Source: an uncultured Candidatus Thioglobus sp.
GTDB lineage: Bacteria > Pseudomonadota > Gammaproteobacteria > PS1 > Thioglobaceae
Assembly: GCA_910595805.1 (NCBI GenBank)
Contig: CAJVCK010000001.1
Span: 42,704-106,703, forward strand
Length of the DNA: 64,000 nucleotides
Direction: 5' to 3'
Shown: piece after piece, positions 16,896 through 25,169 of the stretch
Layout of the letters: each line of letters starts with the position of its first letter
Numbering within the stretch: the first letter of the stretch is position 1
Position numbers and translations under genes: made by a program
The notes under the pieces: model-generated
Told to the model about the DNA's origin: nothing
Seen by the model: the letters and a program-made list of their open reading frames with translations, nothing else
The model's database searches: none

Positions 16896-17798
16896 ATGAG
16901 TGAAAATAATTATCCAACAATTGATCAAACTATTGGCAATACGCCATTAGTGCGTCTACAACGGCTAAATCCAAACCCCGACAATACTATCTTGCTTAAG
17001 CTTGAAGGCAACAACCCGGCAGGCTCAGTTAAAGATCGTGCAGCGTTTAACATGATTACCCAAGCCGAATTGCGCGGTGAAATCACGCCAGGAGATACAT
17101 TGATTGAAGCCACCAGTGGTAATACTGGTATTGCATTGGCAATGGTAGCAGCGATCAAAGGCTATCAAATGATTCTCATCATGCCAGACAATCTCTCACA
17201 AGAAAGACGTGATGCGATGGCAGCTTATGGCGCTAAACTAATTTTAGTGACTGAAGGCGAAGGCATGGAGGGTGCACGCGACTTAGCTAACAAATTAGAG
17301 TCTGATGGTAAAGGATTACAACTAGATCAATTTTCAAACTATGATAACTCTGGTGCTCATATTAATACAACAGCTGAAGAAATCTGGCAAGATACCCAAG
17401 GAACAGTTACACATTTTGTTTCTGCAATGGGAACTACTGGCACCATTATGGGCGTATCCAATACACTTAAGAATAAAAATCCTAAGGTGAAAATTATTGG
17501 CGTTCAACCAGAAGATGGCTCACAAATTGCTGGCATTCGCCGCTGGACAAAAGAATATCTACCCAAAATATTTGACGCCTCAAGGGTAGACTTTATGATG
17601 GATGTGTCACAATCTGCAGCCGAACAAACCACGCGTGATTTAGCCACTAAAGAAGGTATATTTGCTGGTGTGTCAAGTGGTGGCGCTGTATCGGCAGCTC
17701 TTGAACTGTCTTCACAAGTCAACAATGCAACTATTGTTACTATTGTTTGTGATCGAGGCGATCGATATCTTTCAACTGGCTTGTTTAACACCCAGTAA
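16896..17798 (+). CDS. cysM: Cysteine synthase B (O-acetylserine sulfhydrylase)
   Basis: A 300-residue PLP enzyme making cysteine from O-acetylserine and sulfide or thiosulfate. The PLP lysine is Lys46 in PAGSVKDRAAF; EATSGNTGIALA and SAMGTTGTIMG bind substrate and phosphate, and GVSSGGAVSAAL is near the end. Short length and the RRWTKEYLPKIFD segment favour CysM over CysK. I used the ATG at 16896; an in-frame TTG at 16875 would add seven residues of no family resemblance. In a sulfur oxidiser a thiosulfate-using CysM is biologically apt, but substrate choice is inferred. Confidence 0.93.
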   Translation: MSENNYPTIDQTIGNTPLVRLQRLNPNPDNTILLKLEGNNPAGSVKDRAAFNMITQAELRGEITPGDTLIEATSGNTGIALAMVAAIKGYQMILIMPDNLSQERRDAMAAYGAKLILVTEGEGMEGARDLANKLESDGKGLQLDQFSNYDNSGAHINTTAEEIWQDTQGTVTHFVSAMGTTGTIMGVSNTLKNKNPKVKIIGVQPEDGSQIAGIRRWTKEYLPKIFDASRVDFMMDVSQSAAEQTTRDLATKEGIFAGVSSGGAVSAALELSSQVNNATIVTIVCDRGDRYLSTGLFNTQ

Positions 17799-17801
17799 GT
17801 C

Positions 17802-19085
17802 ATGAAAAAATATATCTCACATCATTTTCCACGTGAGTTAAAGATCTATGCTACCCTCTTGGCTGCTAGCATTACAACTGTAATTACTATTCTTTATTTC
17901 TTGCAGATAGCTGAATATGCTCATTTTTTATTTCAAAAGATAATTAAATACAATACTTATTTAAATTTACTAATTACACCACTTGTTTTTATCACAATCA
18001 TTTATGTGGATAGAAAATATTGTCATTTTGTTGGTGGTAGCGGCGTTCCACAATTAGTTGCTGCAAACGATTCTCGTAATAAAAAAATACGCTTACAACT
18101 ATTATCAATTCCTATTGCATTTATTAAGATTCTTCTAGTATCTATGGCAGCGTTTGGTGGTGCATCAATCAGTTTTGGTGGCCCCAGTGCACATATTGGA
18201 GGATCTATTTTTTATCATTTTGCACATTTAATCAAAATTAAACGAAAATTTCTGATTCATAGTTTTATTGCAATTGGCGGTAGTGCGGGGCTGATTATCG
18301 CTTTTAATGCGCCTATTGCAGGATTCTTATTTGCTTACGAAGAGATTGGAAGAAAGTTAAAGCGGCAAATGCTGGCGCTAATTGCTATCATCTCTATCAT
18401 TGTCTATTTAATCTCGTCTTTCTATTCTCAACAACAGACTTATTTAGCAAACCTTTCGCATTTATCAATTGATTTATCTTTAGTGTATCAACTTATTCCT
18501 TTAGTAATCCTATGCGCAGTATTTGGAGGATTGTTTGCAAAAAGTTCAATTTTTCTTATCAATCAATTTGCCACAAGAGAACTGAAAAAAGTTTTAATTT
18601 TTGTTTTGGGACTGTCATTAATTGTTGCCTTTTTAAATATCTTAACCAATGGGCAAACAGCTGGTTCTGGCTACAATCAAACACAACAACTTTTATCGGG
18701 ACAAGCTGTAACGCCGTATTTTGCATTAGCTAAATTTTTGGCCTCATTAGCGTCATTTATCACTACGATTGCTGGTGGTATTTTTATGACTAGCATTAGT
18801 ATTGGTGCAGCAATTGGCACTGAGATCATAAGTTTTATAGAGGTTGAACCGCAAATTGCAATGATTATTGCAAGTGTTGCTTATTTAAGCGCTGTAATCA
18901 GGGCGCCTTTAACTTCAGCTTTCCTAGTGCTAGAAATGACCAATTCATTCAATTTGCTGTTTGTTGCAATTATCGCTAGTTATGTCAGTAGCTTTATCTC
19001 TAAGGCCATATGTAAACAGGCGCTTTATGAAAGTTTGGCCAGTAGCTATCTAAATATTAGTAATAACACTCTTAAAAAGGTTTGA
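17802..19085 (+). CDS. ClC-family anion channel/transporter lacking the gating glutamate
   Basis: A 427-residue multi-pass membrane protein of the ClC family. The anion-binding Ser motif is GGSGVPQ (78-84), and SAGLIIAFNAPIAGFLFAYEE (from 161, shown in part) keeps the internal Glu pair (180-181). Near the end, QALYESL retains the Tyr that contacts chloride. The external gate motif GREGP is replaced by SFGGP (124-128), so the Glu needed for proton coupling in ClC-ec1 is Gly here. This suggests a passive channel or altered coupling. No cytoplasmic CBS domains. It starts 3 nt after cysM and converges with hemJ, overlapping by 14 nt. Confidence 0.88.
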   Translation: MKKYISHHFPRELKIYATLLAASITTVITILYFLQIAEYAHFLFQKIIKYNTYLNLLITPLVFITIIYVDRKYCHFVGGSGVPQLVAANDSRNKKIRLQLLSIPIAFIKILLVSMAAFGGASISFGGPSAHIGGSIFYHFAHLIKIKRKFLIHSFIAIGGSAGLIIAFNAPIAGFLFAYEEIGRKLKRQMLALIAIISIIVYLISSFYSQQQTYLANLSHLSIDLSLVYQLIPLVILCAVFGGLFAKSSIFLINQFATRELKKVLIFVLGLSLIVAFLNILTNGQTAGSGYNQTQQLLSGQAVTPYFALAKFLASLASFITTIAGGIFMTSISIGAAIGTEIISFIEVEPQIAMIIASVAYLSAVIRAPLTSAFLVLEMTNSFNLLFVAIIASYVSSFISKAICKQALYESLASSYLNISNNTLKKV

Positions 19086-19497
19086 CAATCACCAAAATAA
19101 TAATGGCCACCAATATTAGCACTGGAAACTCATTGAACCAACGATAAAACACATGTGAACGCGTGTTTTGGTCTGCCTTAAAGATTTTTACTAAGTGTCC
19201 GCAATAAAAATGATAAACGACTAAGATACCAACTAATACCAACTTAGTGTGTAGCCAATACTGCCCAACATACGCTTGCCAGGCATATTCTTGCAACATC
19301 CATATGCCTAAGATGGTAGCAATCACAAAACTCGGCATCATAATGCCACGATATAGCTTTCTCTCCATTATTTTAAAGCGCTCAATACTGGTTTTATCAC
19401 TACTCATAGCATGATAGACAAATAGGCGTGGCAAATAAAACAACGCTGCAAACCAAGTGATAATACTAATAATATGAAAAGCTTTTACCCACAACAT
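19072..19497 (-). CDS. hemJ: Protoporphyrinogen IX oxidase HemJ
   Basis: A 141-residue membrane protein of the HemJ (UPF0093) family, which oxidises protoporphyrinogen IX in heme synthesis. It opens MLWVKAFHIISIITWFAALF, with the conserved His and Trp of helix 1, then LPRLFVYHA; later segments are ERKLYRGIMMPS, WLHTKLVLV and RWFNEFPVL. Four membrane helices are expected. I start at the ATG at 19497, because the preceding ten codons of open frame are not family sequence. A TATAAT on the minus strand at 19535-19530 could serve as its -10. Confidence 0.92.
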   Translation of the reverse strand: MLWVKAFHIISIITWFAALFYLPRLFVYHAMSSDKTSIERFKIMERKLYRGIMMPSFVIATILGIWMLQEYAWQAYVGQYWLHTKLVLVGILVVYHFYCGHLVKIFKADQNTRSHVFYRWFNEFPVLILVAIIILVIVKPF

Positions 19498-19572
19498 ACA
19501 ACCCTTAACAATAAATATAGTTGTCAACCATTATAGTAAAATAAAGAGAAACTAATCACTCTGTTTAAGTAC

Positions 19573-22500
19573 TTGAAAAAATATCGCGAAATTCCCTATA
19601 ACTATACGTCGTTCTCAGATAAGGAAGTCGTGTGTCGTTTTTTAGGCGAGGACTCTTGGGAACTGCTCAACCAACTTAGACAAAATCGAAATACTGGTCG
19701 TAGTGCTAGAATGCTCTTTGAAGTATTAGGCGACATGTGGGTGGTAAATCGTAATCCTTATTTACAAGAAGACTTAATTAAAAATAAACGTCGCTGGAAA
19801 GCACTTACTGAAGCACTTTATTCACGCTTGGATCAGATTAGATCACGCGCTGATGGTAATGAAAAAGTACTCGAATTAATTCACAGCGCAGACCAAGCAG
19901 TTGATGGCTTTAAACATTGCCTTAGTGAATTCCAAAACAACAAACAGCGAATTAAAAAAGCCTTACTTAAAGTTACCCACAATAACAATATTCGATTTGA
20001 TGCACTATCACGTTCATCACACGCAACTGATGCAACAGATTGGCGTGTTGAATATCCTGCAGTTGTCATTACCCCAGATACTGAGATTGAAATTGCCAGT
20101 ATTGTCAAAACCTGTATTGAGCTAGGTTTAACCATTATCCCTCGTGGGGGTGGTACTGGCTATACTGGTGGCGCAATCCCTCTAGACGCACAAACCGCTG
20201 TCATTAATACTGAGAAACTCAGCTTTATTGACCCGATTCAAAACCAAAGCGGTCTTCATTCAATTAATGTAGGTGCTGGTGTTATCACTAAGCGGGTAAG
20301 TGAAGCCGCTGTGGTAAGTGGCTTGGTTTTTGCAGTTGATCCAACCTCACAAGACGCTTGTACCATTGGCGGTAATGTCGCCATGAATGCCGGCGGCAAG
20401 AAAGCCCTTCGTTGGGGCACGACCATTGACAACCTACTGTCTTGGAAAATGGTGATGCCCGATGGCAACTGGCTACAGGTCAAGCGCTTAGATCATAATC
20501 AAGACAAAATTCAATTATTGGACGAAGTTAGCTTCAAGATTCATCATTTAAAAAGTGATGGAAAAACCTTGCTCAAAACCGAAACACTAACCATTAATGC
20601 CGCCCACATGCGCAAGAGCGGCTTGGGAAAAGATGTTACTAATAAGTTTTTAGACGGCCTGCCAGGTATTCAAAAAGAAGGCTGTGATGGTTTTATCACT
20701 TCAGCTGAGTTTATTCTTCATCAGCCACTCGAACATATTAATACCTTGTGTCTAGAATTCTTTGGTCATGATTTAGATAATGCTGTTTCTGCCATTGTAG
20801 CAATCAAAGACAGTGTTGATGACTCACCAGATGTTGACTTAGTCGGCATGGAGCACTTAGATGCTCGTTATATAAAAGCTGTTAATTACACCACTAAGGC
20901 CAATCGATCAGAGCTGCCTAAAATGGTGCTATTGATTGATATTAGTGCAAATAATCAAACTTCTTTAGATGATCAAGTTGATAAAATTATCACCCTAACG
21001 CACGATCGTGAAGGTGAATGCTTTGTGGCTAAACTCCCTGAAAAGCGACAAATGTTTTGGAAAGATCGTGCCAATACTGCTGCGATTGCAGCACATACCA
21101 ATGCCTTTAAAATCAACGAAGATGTAGTGATTCCACTCGATAAGCTAGGGGATTATAGTCAGGGCATTGAACACATCAATATTCGACTTTCAATTGAAAA
21201 CAAATTAGCTACGTTAAATGCAATTGAGTCTTATTTTCGAAGTATTAACCCAGAGTCCAGTCTTGTTAAAAACAAAATTGACCATGCTTTGACCTTGCTA
21301 GATGAAGTTAATATTGGGTGGAAAAATGCATTAACAAGTTTATCAAATACAGCAGATTTTAAAGCCATCCAAACTAGTGAACGGGTAATCTCTTATATTA
21401 AAGAATTTGCGCAACCGTTAAACGATCTACTAATGGGCGACGTCTTTACTGAAATTCGTAAAAAAGTAAAAGCAATCCATACTGAGCACCGTGAAATACG
21501 CTTGTTTGTAGCGACGCATATGCATGCTGGTGATGGCAATGTACATACTAATATTCCAGTACACTCACACAACACACAAATGCTACATCAAGCTGAAGCT
21601 GTGGTGGATGAGATCATGGTTTTAGCCCAACAACTTGGTGGTGTGATTTCCGGTGAACATGGTATCGGCCTTACTAAATACCAATACTTGTCTGATGAAT
21701 TCAAACAAGAATTTTCTGACTATAAAGCTCAAATTGATCCAAATGGGCATTTTAACAAAGGCAAACTAATGCCTGGTAGTGGATTAGAAAACGCCTTCAC
21801 TCCTTCTCTGCGCTTGGTTGAACAAGAAGCGTTGATTTTAGAAAGTAGTGAAATTGGTGAAATTAACGACATGGTCAAATCTTGCCTGCGTTGTGGCAAA
21901 TGTAAAGATGTATGTACTACTCATGTACCAGAGGCCAATTTACTCTACTCACCACGTGACAAAATTATTGGCACTAATCTAATCTCTGAAGCCTTCCTCT
22001 ACGAAGAGCAAACCCGACGAGGAGTTTCAATCGATCATTTTGATGAATTTAACGACATTGCTGATCATTGTACGATTTGTCACCGTTGTGAAAAACCTTG
22101 TCCGGTTAATATTGACTTTGGTGATGTTTCAATCAAAATGAAAAATATTTTGGTTAAGCAAAATCAACGTCATACCAATATCGCTGCTAGAGTTTCCATT
22201 GCTTATCTAAATATGACTAAGCCTTGGCAAATCAATCTAACCAAAAAGCTATTGATTGACTTTAGTTACAAAGCCCAACACCTCGCTTCTCGACTGGCCA
22301 AACCTTTCTTAAAAAAACAACCTAATAAGACCGTTGGCAGCCCTAACGCTTTAACCGAGTTGGTTACGATTTTAGACAAGCCATTACCAACCGATACAGG
22401 CATGGCACCACTACGCAGTTTACTCAACATTAATGATGCAGGCACCATTCCAATTTTGGCACATCCTGATAAATCAAGCGCTGATTCGCCGAGTGTGTTT

Positions 22501-23265
22501 TATTTTCCAGGTTGTGGCTCTGAACGTTTGTATTCACAAATTGGGCTAGCTACTATTGCCCTACTCTATCATCAAGGGGTTAAAGTGGTATTGCCACCAA
22601 GTTACCTATGTTGCGGTTATCCACAAGCCAGCGCTGGTAATGAAGCTAAAAGTAAAGAAATTTCTACTGATAATCGTGTTCTATTCCATCGCATGGCCAA
22701 TACACTTAATTACTTAGATATCAAACATGTGCTTACTTCATGTGGTACTTGTATTGACCAACTATTGACTTATGAGCTCGGCGATATTTTTAAAGACGCC
22801 CAACTCACTGATATTCACGAATACTTACTGGCTAACAATGTCAAACTTGATAGTACTGATGAAAAATATCTTTACCATGCACCCTGTCATGATCCGATTA
22901 AGAATGGAGATTCTGCCGATGTAATTTCACAAATCATGGGGTCTGATGTCACTAACAATGATCGTTGTTGTGGTGAGGCCGGTACTTTTGCCGTAGCGCG
23001 AGCCGATATTGCCAAACAGGTTAAGTTTAAAAAACAAAATGAAATTCAAAAAGATTTAACAGCATTGATTGGCACACCAAAAGCCAAAAAAGGCATTAAG
23101 ATGCTAACAACCTGCCCTGCTTGTCGCCAAGGCTTGTCACGCTACCAAACATCCACTGGCATTGAGCCGATTTATCCAGTTGAAGTTATGGCTGAACAAA
23201 CCTTAGGTGAGAACTGGCAGAAAGACTTTATTAATTCTGTGGCAATTGAAAAAATACTACTATAA
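19573..23265 (+). CDS. Giant FAD-linked dehydrogenase fused to Fe-S oxidoreductase (DUF3683 type, D-lactate/glycolate oxidase-like)
   Basis: A 1230-residue fusion from a TTG start. Residues 1-150 are the DUF3683-like N-terminus (IPYNYTSFSDKEVVCRFLG). An FAD-binding type 4 domain follows (PRGGGTGYTGGAIPLD), with an FAD-oxidase C-terminal part (THMHAGDGNVHTNIP, GVISGEHGIGLTKYQ). Two 4Fe-4S motifs come next, CLRCGKCKDVC (about 772) and CTICHRCEKPC (about 834). Two CCG domains have CCGYPQASAG (about 1012) and CCGEAGTF (about 1131). This resembles GlpC/LutA plus GlcD in one chain, probably oxidising D-lactate, glycolate or another 2-hydroxyacid into the quinone pool. The actual substrate is unknown. 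Confidence 0.88.
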   Translation: MKKYREIPYNYTSFSDKEVVCRFLGEDSWELLNQLRQNRNTGRSARMLFEVLGDMWVVNRNPYLQEDLIKNKRRWKALTEALYSRLDQIRSRADGNEKVLELIHSADQAVDGFKHCLSEFQNNKQRIKKALLKVTHNNNIRFDALSRSSHATDATDWRVEYPAVVITPDTEIEIASIVKTCIELGLTIIPRGGGTGYTGGAIPLDAQTAVINTEKLSFIDPIQNQSGLHSINVGAGVITKRVSEAAVVSGLVFAVDPTSQDACTIGGNVAMNAGGKKALRWGTTIDNLLSWKMVMPDGNWLQVKRLDHNQDKIQLLDEVSFKIHHLKSDGKTLLKTETLTINAAHMRKSGLGKDVTNKFLDGLPGIQKEGCDGFITSAEFILHQPLEHINTLCLEFFGHDLDNAVSAIVAIKDSVDDSPDVDLVGMEHLDARYIKAVNYTTKANRSELPKMVLLIDISANNQTSLDDQVDKIITLTHDREGECFVAKLPEKRQMFWKDRANTAAIAAHTNAFKINEDVVIPLDKLGDYSQGIEHINIRLSIENKLATLNAIESYFRSINPESSLVKNKIDHALTLLDEVNIGWKNALTSLSNTADFKAIQTSERVISYIKEFAQPLNDLLMGDVFTEIRKKVKAIHTEHREIRLFVATHMHAGDGNVHTNIPVHSHNTQMLHQAEAVVDEIMVLAQQLGGVISGEHGIGLTKYQYLSDEFKQEFSDYKAQIDPNGHFNKGKLMPGSGLENAFTPSLRLVEQEALILESSEIGEINDMVKSCLRCGKCKDVCTTHVPEANLLYSPRDKIIGTNLISEAFLYEEQTRRGVSIDHFDEFNDIADHCTICHRCEKPCPVNIDFGDVSIKMKNILVKQNQRHTNIAARVSIAYLNMTKPWQINLTKKLLIDFSYKAQHLASRLAKPFLKKQPNKTVGSPNALTELVTILDKPLPTDTGMAPLRSLLNINDAGTIPILAHPDKSSADSPSVFYFPGCGSERLYSQIGLATIALLYHQGVKVVLPPSYLCCGYPQASAGNEAKSKEISTDNRVLFHRMANTLNYLDIKHVLTSCGTCIDQLLTYELGDIFKDAQLTDIHEYLLANNVKLDSTDEKYLYHAPCHDPIKNGDSADVISQIMGSDVTNNDRCCGEAGTFAVARADIAKQVKFKKQNEIQKDLTALIGTPKAKKGIKMLTTCPACRQGLSRYQTSTGIEPIYPVEVMAEQTLGENWQKDFINSVAIEKILL

Positions 23266-23400
23266 GAACATAATTACAACAGATTATTGCATTCACACAT
23301 CATCATCATGATAAAATTAGAGGCTATTAGCTTCAATTAAGAGCTCCGCTCTTATGATTTTAATAATTATAAAAAACAAATAAAAAACTAAGGAGAAAAC

Positions 23401-23844
23401 ATGAAAAAAATCATTACTTTATTCGTTGCATTGTTCGCGTTAAATGCTTCAGCTGACTTAAAAGGTCTTGTAGATGGTATTAACAACTCTTCCACACCTG
23501 CAGATCTTGTAGCGTCTGGATGGGCTGCAAACGACGGTGGCAAGGGTTATAAAATACTACAAATCGTTGTAAAAGGAACCGATATGGCAGCCGAATTGCA
23601 TTTGGATAAAACTGGAAAAATTGTCGCTTCAAAAATGGGCGCAGATTCTAAATTAGACCCTTCTGTTGACTACAAAATGATGGCAACTGCAGAAGATTGG
23701 AAAGAAATGGGCACTGGAGATAAAGGCCCGATGTATCATATGTCGCCTCTAGGTGGACTGTCATTTGAAGGCCCTATGGTTGAAGCAATGAAAAATATGG
23801 GTCCGTTTGAGAATTTCTTAATTCAAATCGGAAGCAACCTATAA
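23401..23844 (+). CDS. Secreted SCP2-like (sterol-carrier fold) protein
   Basis: A 147-residue protein with a clear Sec signal (MKKIITLFVALFALNASA, then D). The mature part contains WAANDGGKGYKILQIVV and ends with GPMYHMSPLGGLSFEGPMVEA and MGPFENFLIQIG. This resembles the end of SCP2 sterol-carrier-like domains, which bind lipids or other hydrophobic ligands. A periplasmic SCP2-like protein is uncommon. A strong AAGGAG box lies 7 nt before the ATG, so it may be well expressed. A small hairpin (AAGAGC-TCC-GCTCTT, 23339-23353) lies upstream. The family call is by pattern only. Confidence 0.65.
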   Translation: MKKIITLFVALFALNASADLKGLVDGINNSSTPADLVASGWAANDGGKGYKILQIVVKGTDMAAELHLDKTGKIVASKMGADSKLDPSVDYKMMATAEDWKEMGTGDKGPMYHMSPLGGLSFEGPMVEAMKNMGPFENFLIQIGSNL

Positions 23845-23856
23845 GCTATCAAAGCT

Positions 23857-24216
23857 TTATTCGCAGATGTTCTTATCTGCGTTAACATACACCCAGGCGC
23901 TTTTGCCTGATTTTAACTTCCCCATAATACGTTGATACTCATCAACTTCATATTTGTCTGACTGGGCTAATTCTTCAGCAGTAATTTCAAATACCATTCC
24001 AGGTATTTCATCAGTAGTATTACAAGCAAGTATTGCAATAGGATGGTGTGTCTCACCGCTAAGCGCTACAACAGCTTCATCTTTAATTTCGACCATCTCT
24101 AATTGATAACCCAATAACGCATCATCATAGCCAACTAACTTTCGTCTAAACGTCTCTAACTGCACCTCGACATTCTGTAAAGTTCCATAAGAAAAAAGTA
24201 ATTCGGTGGTAATCAT
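23857..24216 (-). CDS. Gamma-glutamylcyclotransferase-fold (AIG2/GGCT-like) protein
   Basis: A 119-residue protein with the GGCT fold hallmarks: LLFSYGTLQ near the start (substrate loop YGTL) and the helix with the catalytic acid, SDKYEVDEYQRI (Glu in YEVDEY). Members cyclise gamma-glutamyl amines or dipeptides to 5-oxoproline, but many bacterial ones are uncharacterised. A minus-strand TATAAT at 24259-24254 is a possible -10. It converges with the secreted SCP2-like gene, leaving only 12 nt between stops. Confidence 0.85.
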   Translation of the reverse strand: MITTELLFSYGTLQNVEVQLETFRRKLVGYDDALLGYQLEMVEIKDEAVVALSGETHHPIAILACNTTDEIPGMVFEITAEELAQSDKYEVDEYQRIMGKLKSGKSAWVYVNADKNICE

Positions 24217-24572
24217 AAAAAGTCAAGCTAGTATGTCGTCAATTTGACTGTTGATTATATATGAATCAGTTCATGAAAAAAATCCAATATTTTCATTGCC
24301 CATCAGTGCGCATTAAACTAAAAAATAATCATGCTTATCAACAATTTAGTTAATGATTAGGCGCATAGTTCTTTATATGAGGTAGAGTGAGTGACTGCAT
24401 TGTAAAATACAATAATGAGGAGACATTAATAAAAACCAACACAATCAAAGAAGTATTGTTTATATTTTTCTTGGGGAGATAAATATAAACTATACTGACG
24501 ATATTATCTAACTAATTGATCTTAGTGTCTATTATGGATAACCATATATCTTTAAAAAAATATTGTGAATAA
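24217..24572. other. 356-nt non-coding gap between the GGCT-like gene and the response regulator
   Basis: No credible gene is seen on either strand. The gap holds a possible minus-strand -10 (24259-24254), an imperfect inverted repeat (GCGCATTAAACTAAA near 24309 against TTTAGTTAATG near 24342), a perfect 10-bp inverted repeat at 24458-24490, a short hairpin TATGG-ATAA-CCATA at 24533-24546, and a DnaA-box-like TGTGAATAA at 24564-24572. None is compelling alone. Confidence 0.5.
24458..24490. repeat. Perfect 10-bp inverted repeat
   Basis: GTTTATATTT (24458-24467) and AAATATAAAC (24481-24490) are exact reverse complements separated by 13 nt that include TTGGGGAGA. The all-AT-rich arms argue against a normal terminator; an operator or RNA hairpin is possible. 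Confidence 0.5.
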
Positions 24573-25169
24573 TTATCTCGAAATATAAACTGACATTTTG
24601 ACTAAATCAGGCAAAGATGTTGCTTTCATTTTTTTCATTACACGCGACCTGTGGGCCTCTACGGTAGGTATTGAAATATTTAATACTTCTGCAATATTTT
24701 TATTCATACAACCTGATACAACTTGATTAAAAATCAATATTTCTTTCTGAGTCAAGGTTTGATAATTTTCTAAAATATTCATTTTATCTTTAAATACCTT
24801 GTTTGCTTCAACGACTTTATTGAGAAGCACTTCTGGATCAAACGGCTTTTGAATAAAATCAAATGCACCTAACTGCATAGCTTGAACTGCCATATCAACA
24901 CTACCATGGCCGGTAATAAATATAGTAGGCTGAATACAGCCTAATTCATTCAACTTTCTCTGTAATTCCAAGCCATCCATTTCATCCATACTAATATCAG
25001 AAATTAAGCATCCTTTCATATCCAAGTGGCTTATCTCATCCAAATAATCAATTGCATTCTCAAAAACAATTAAATTGTATTCATATACTCTGAAAAAATT
25101 TGATAAAGAATTTCTGATCTCCTTATCATCATCAATCAAATATAAAGTGGGTAGTGTTTTATTGTTCAT
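24573..25169 (-). CDS. FixJ/TtrR-type response regulator
   Basis: A 198-residue regulator. The receiver domain has the acid pocket (LIDDD, 13-15), phospho-acceptor Asp58 in SDISMDEMDG, and Lys in FIQKPFD. The C-terminal LuxR/FixJ helix-turn-helix is LTQKEILIFNQVVSG to ISIPTVEAHRSRVMKKM. It overlaps the 3' end of the sensor kinase gene by 11 nt, so the two form a pair. The combination of a FixJ-type regulator with a PhnD-like sensor kinase is that of TtrR/TtrS and ThsR/ThsS, which respond to tetrathionate or thiosulfate. The ligand here is inferred. Confidence 0.9.
   Translation of the reverse strand: MNNKTLPTLYLIDDDKEIRNSLSNFFRVYEYNLIVFENAIDYLDEISHLDMKGCLISDISMDEMDGLELQRKLNELGCIQPTIFITGHGSVDMAVQAMQLGAFDFIQKPFDPEVLLNKVVEANKVFKDKMNILENYQTLTQKEILIFNQVVSGCMNKNIAEVLNISIPTVEAHRSRVMKKMKATSLPDLVKMSVYISR

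Noticed and set aside
23339..23353. AAGAGC-TCC-GCTCTT as a terminator of the giant dehydrogenase
   Set aside because: Stem of 6 bp with no T run directly after it; could be a leader hairpin of the next gene instead.
24564..24572. DnaA-box-like TGTGAATAA (TTATTCACA on the minus strand) next to the response regulator stop
   Set aside because: One 9-mer in AT-rich DNA with no partners is expected by chance.
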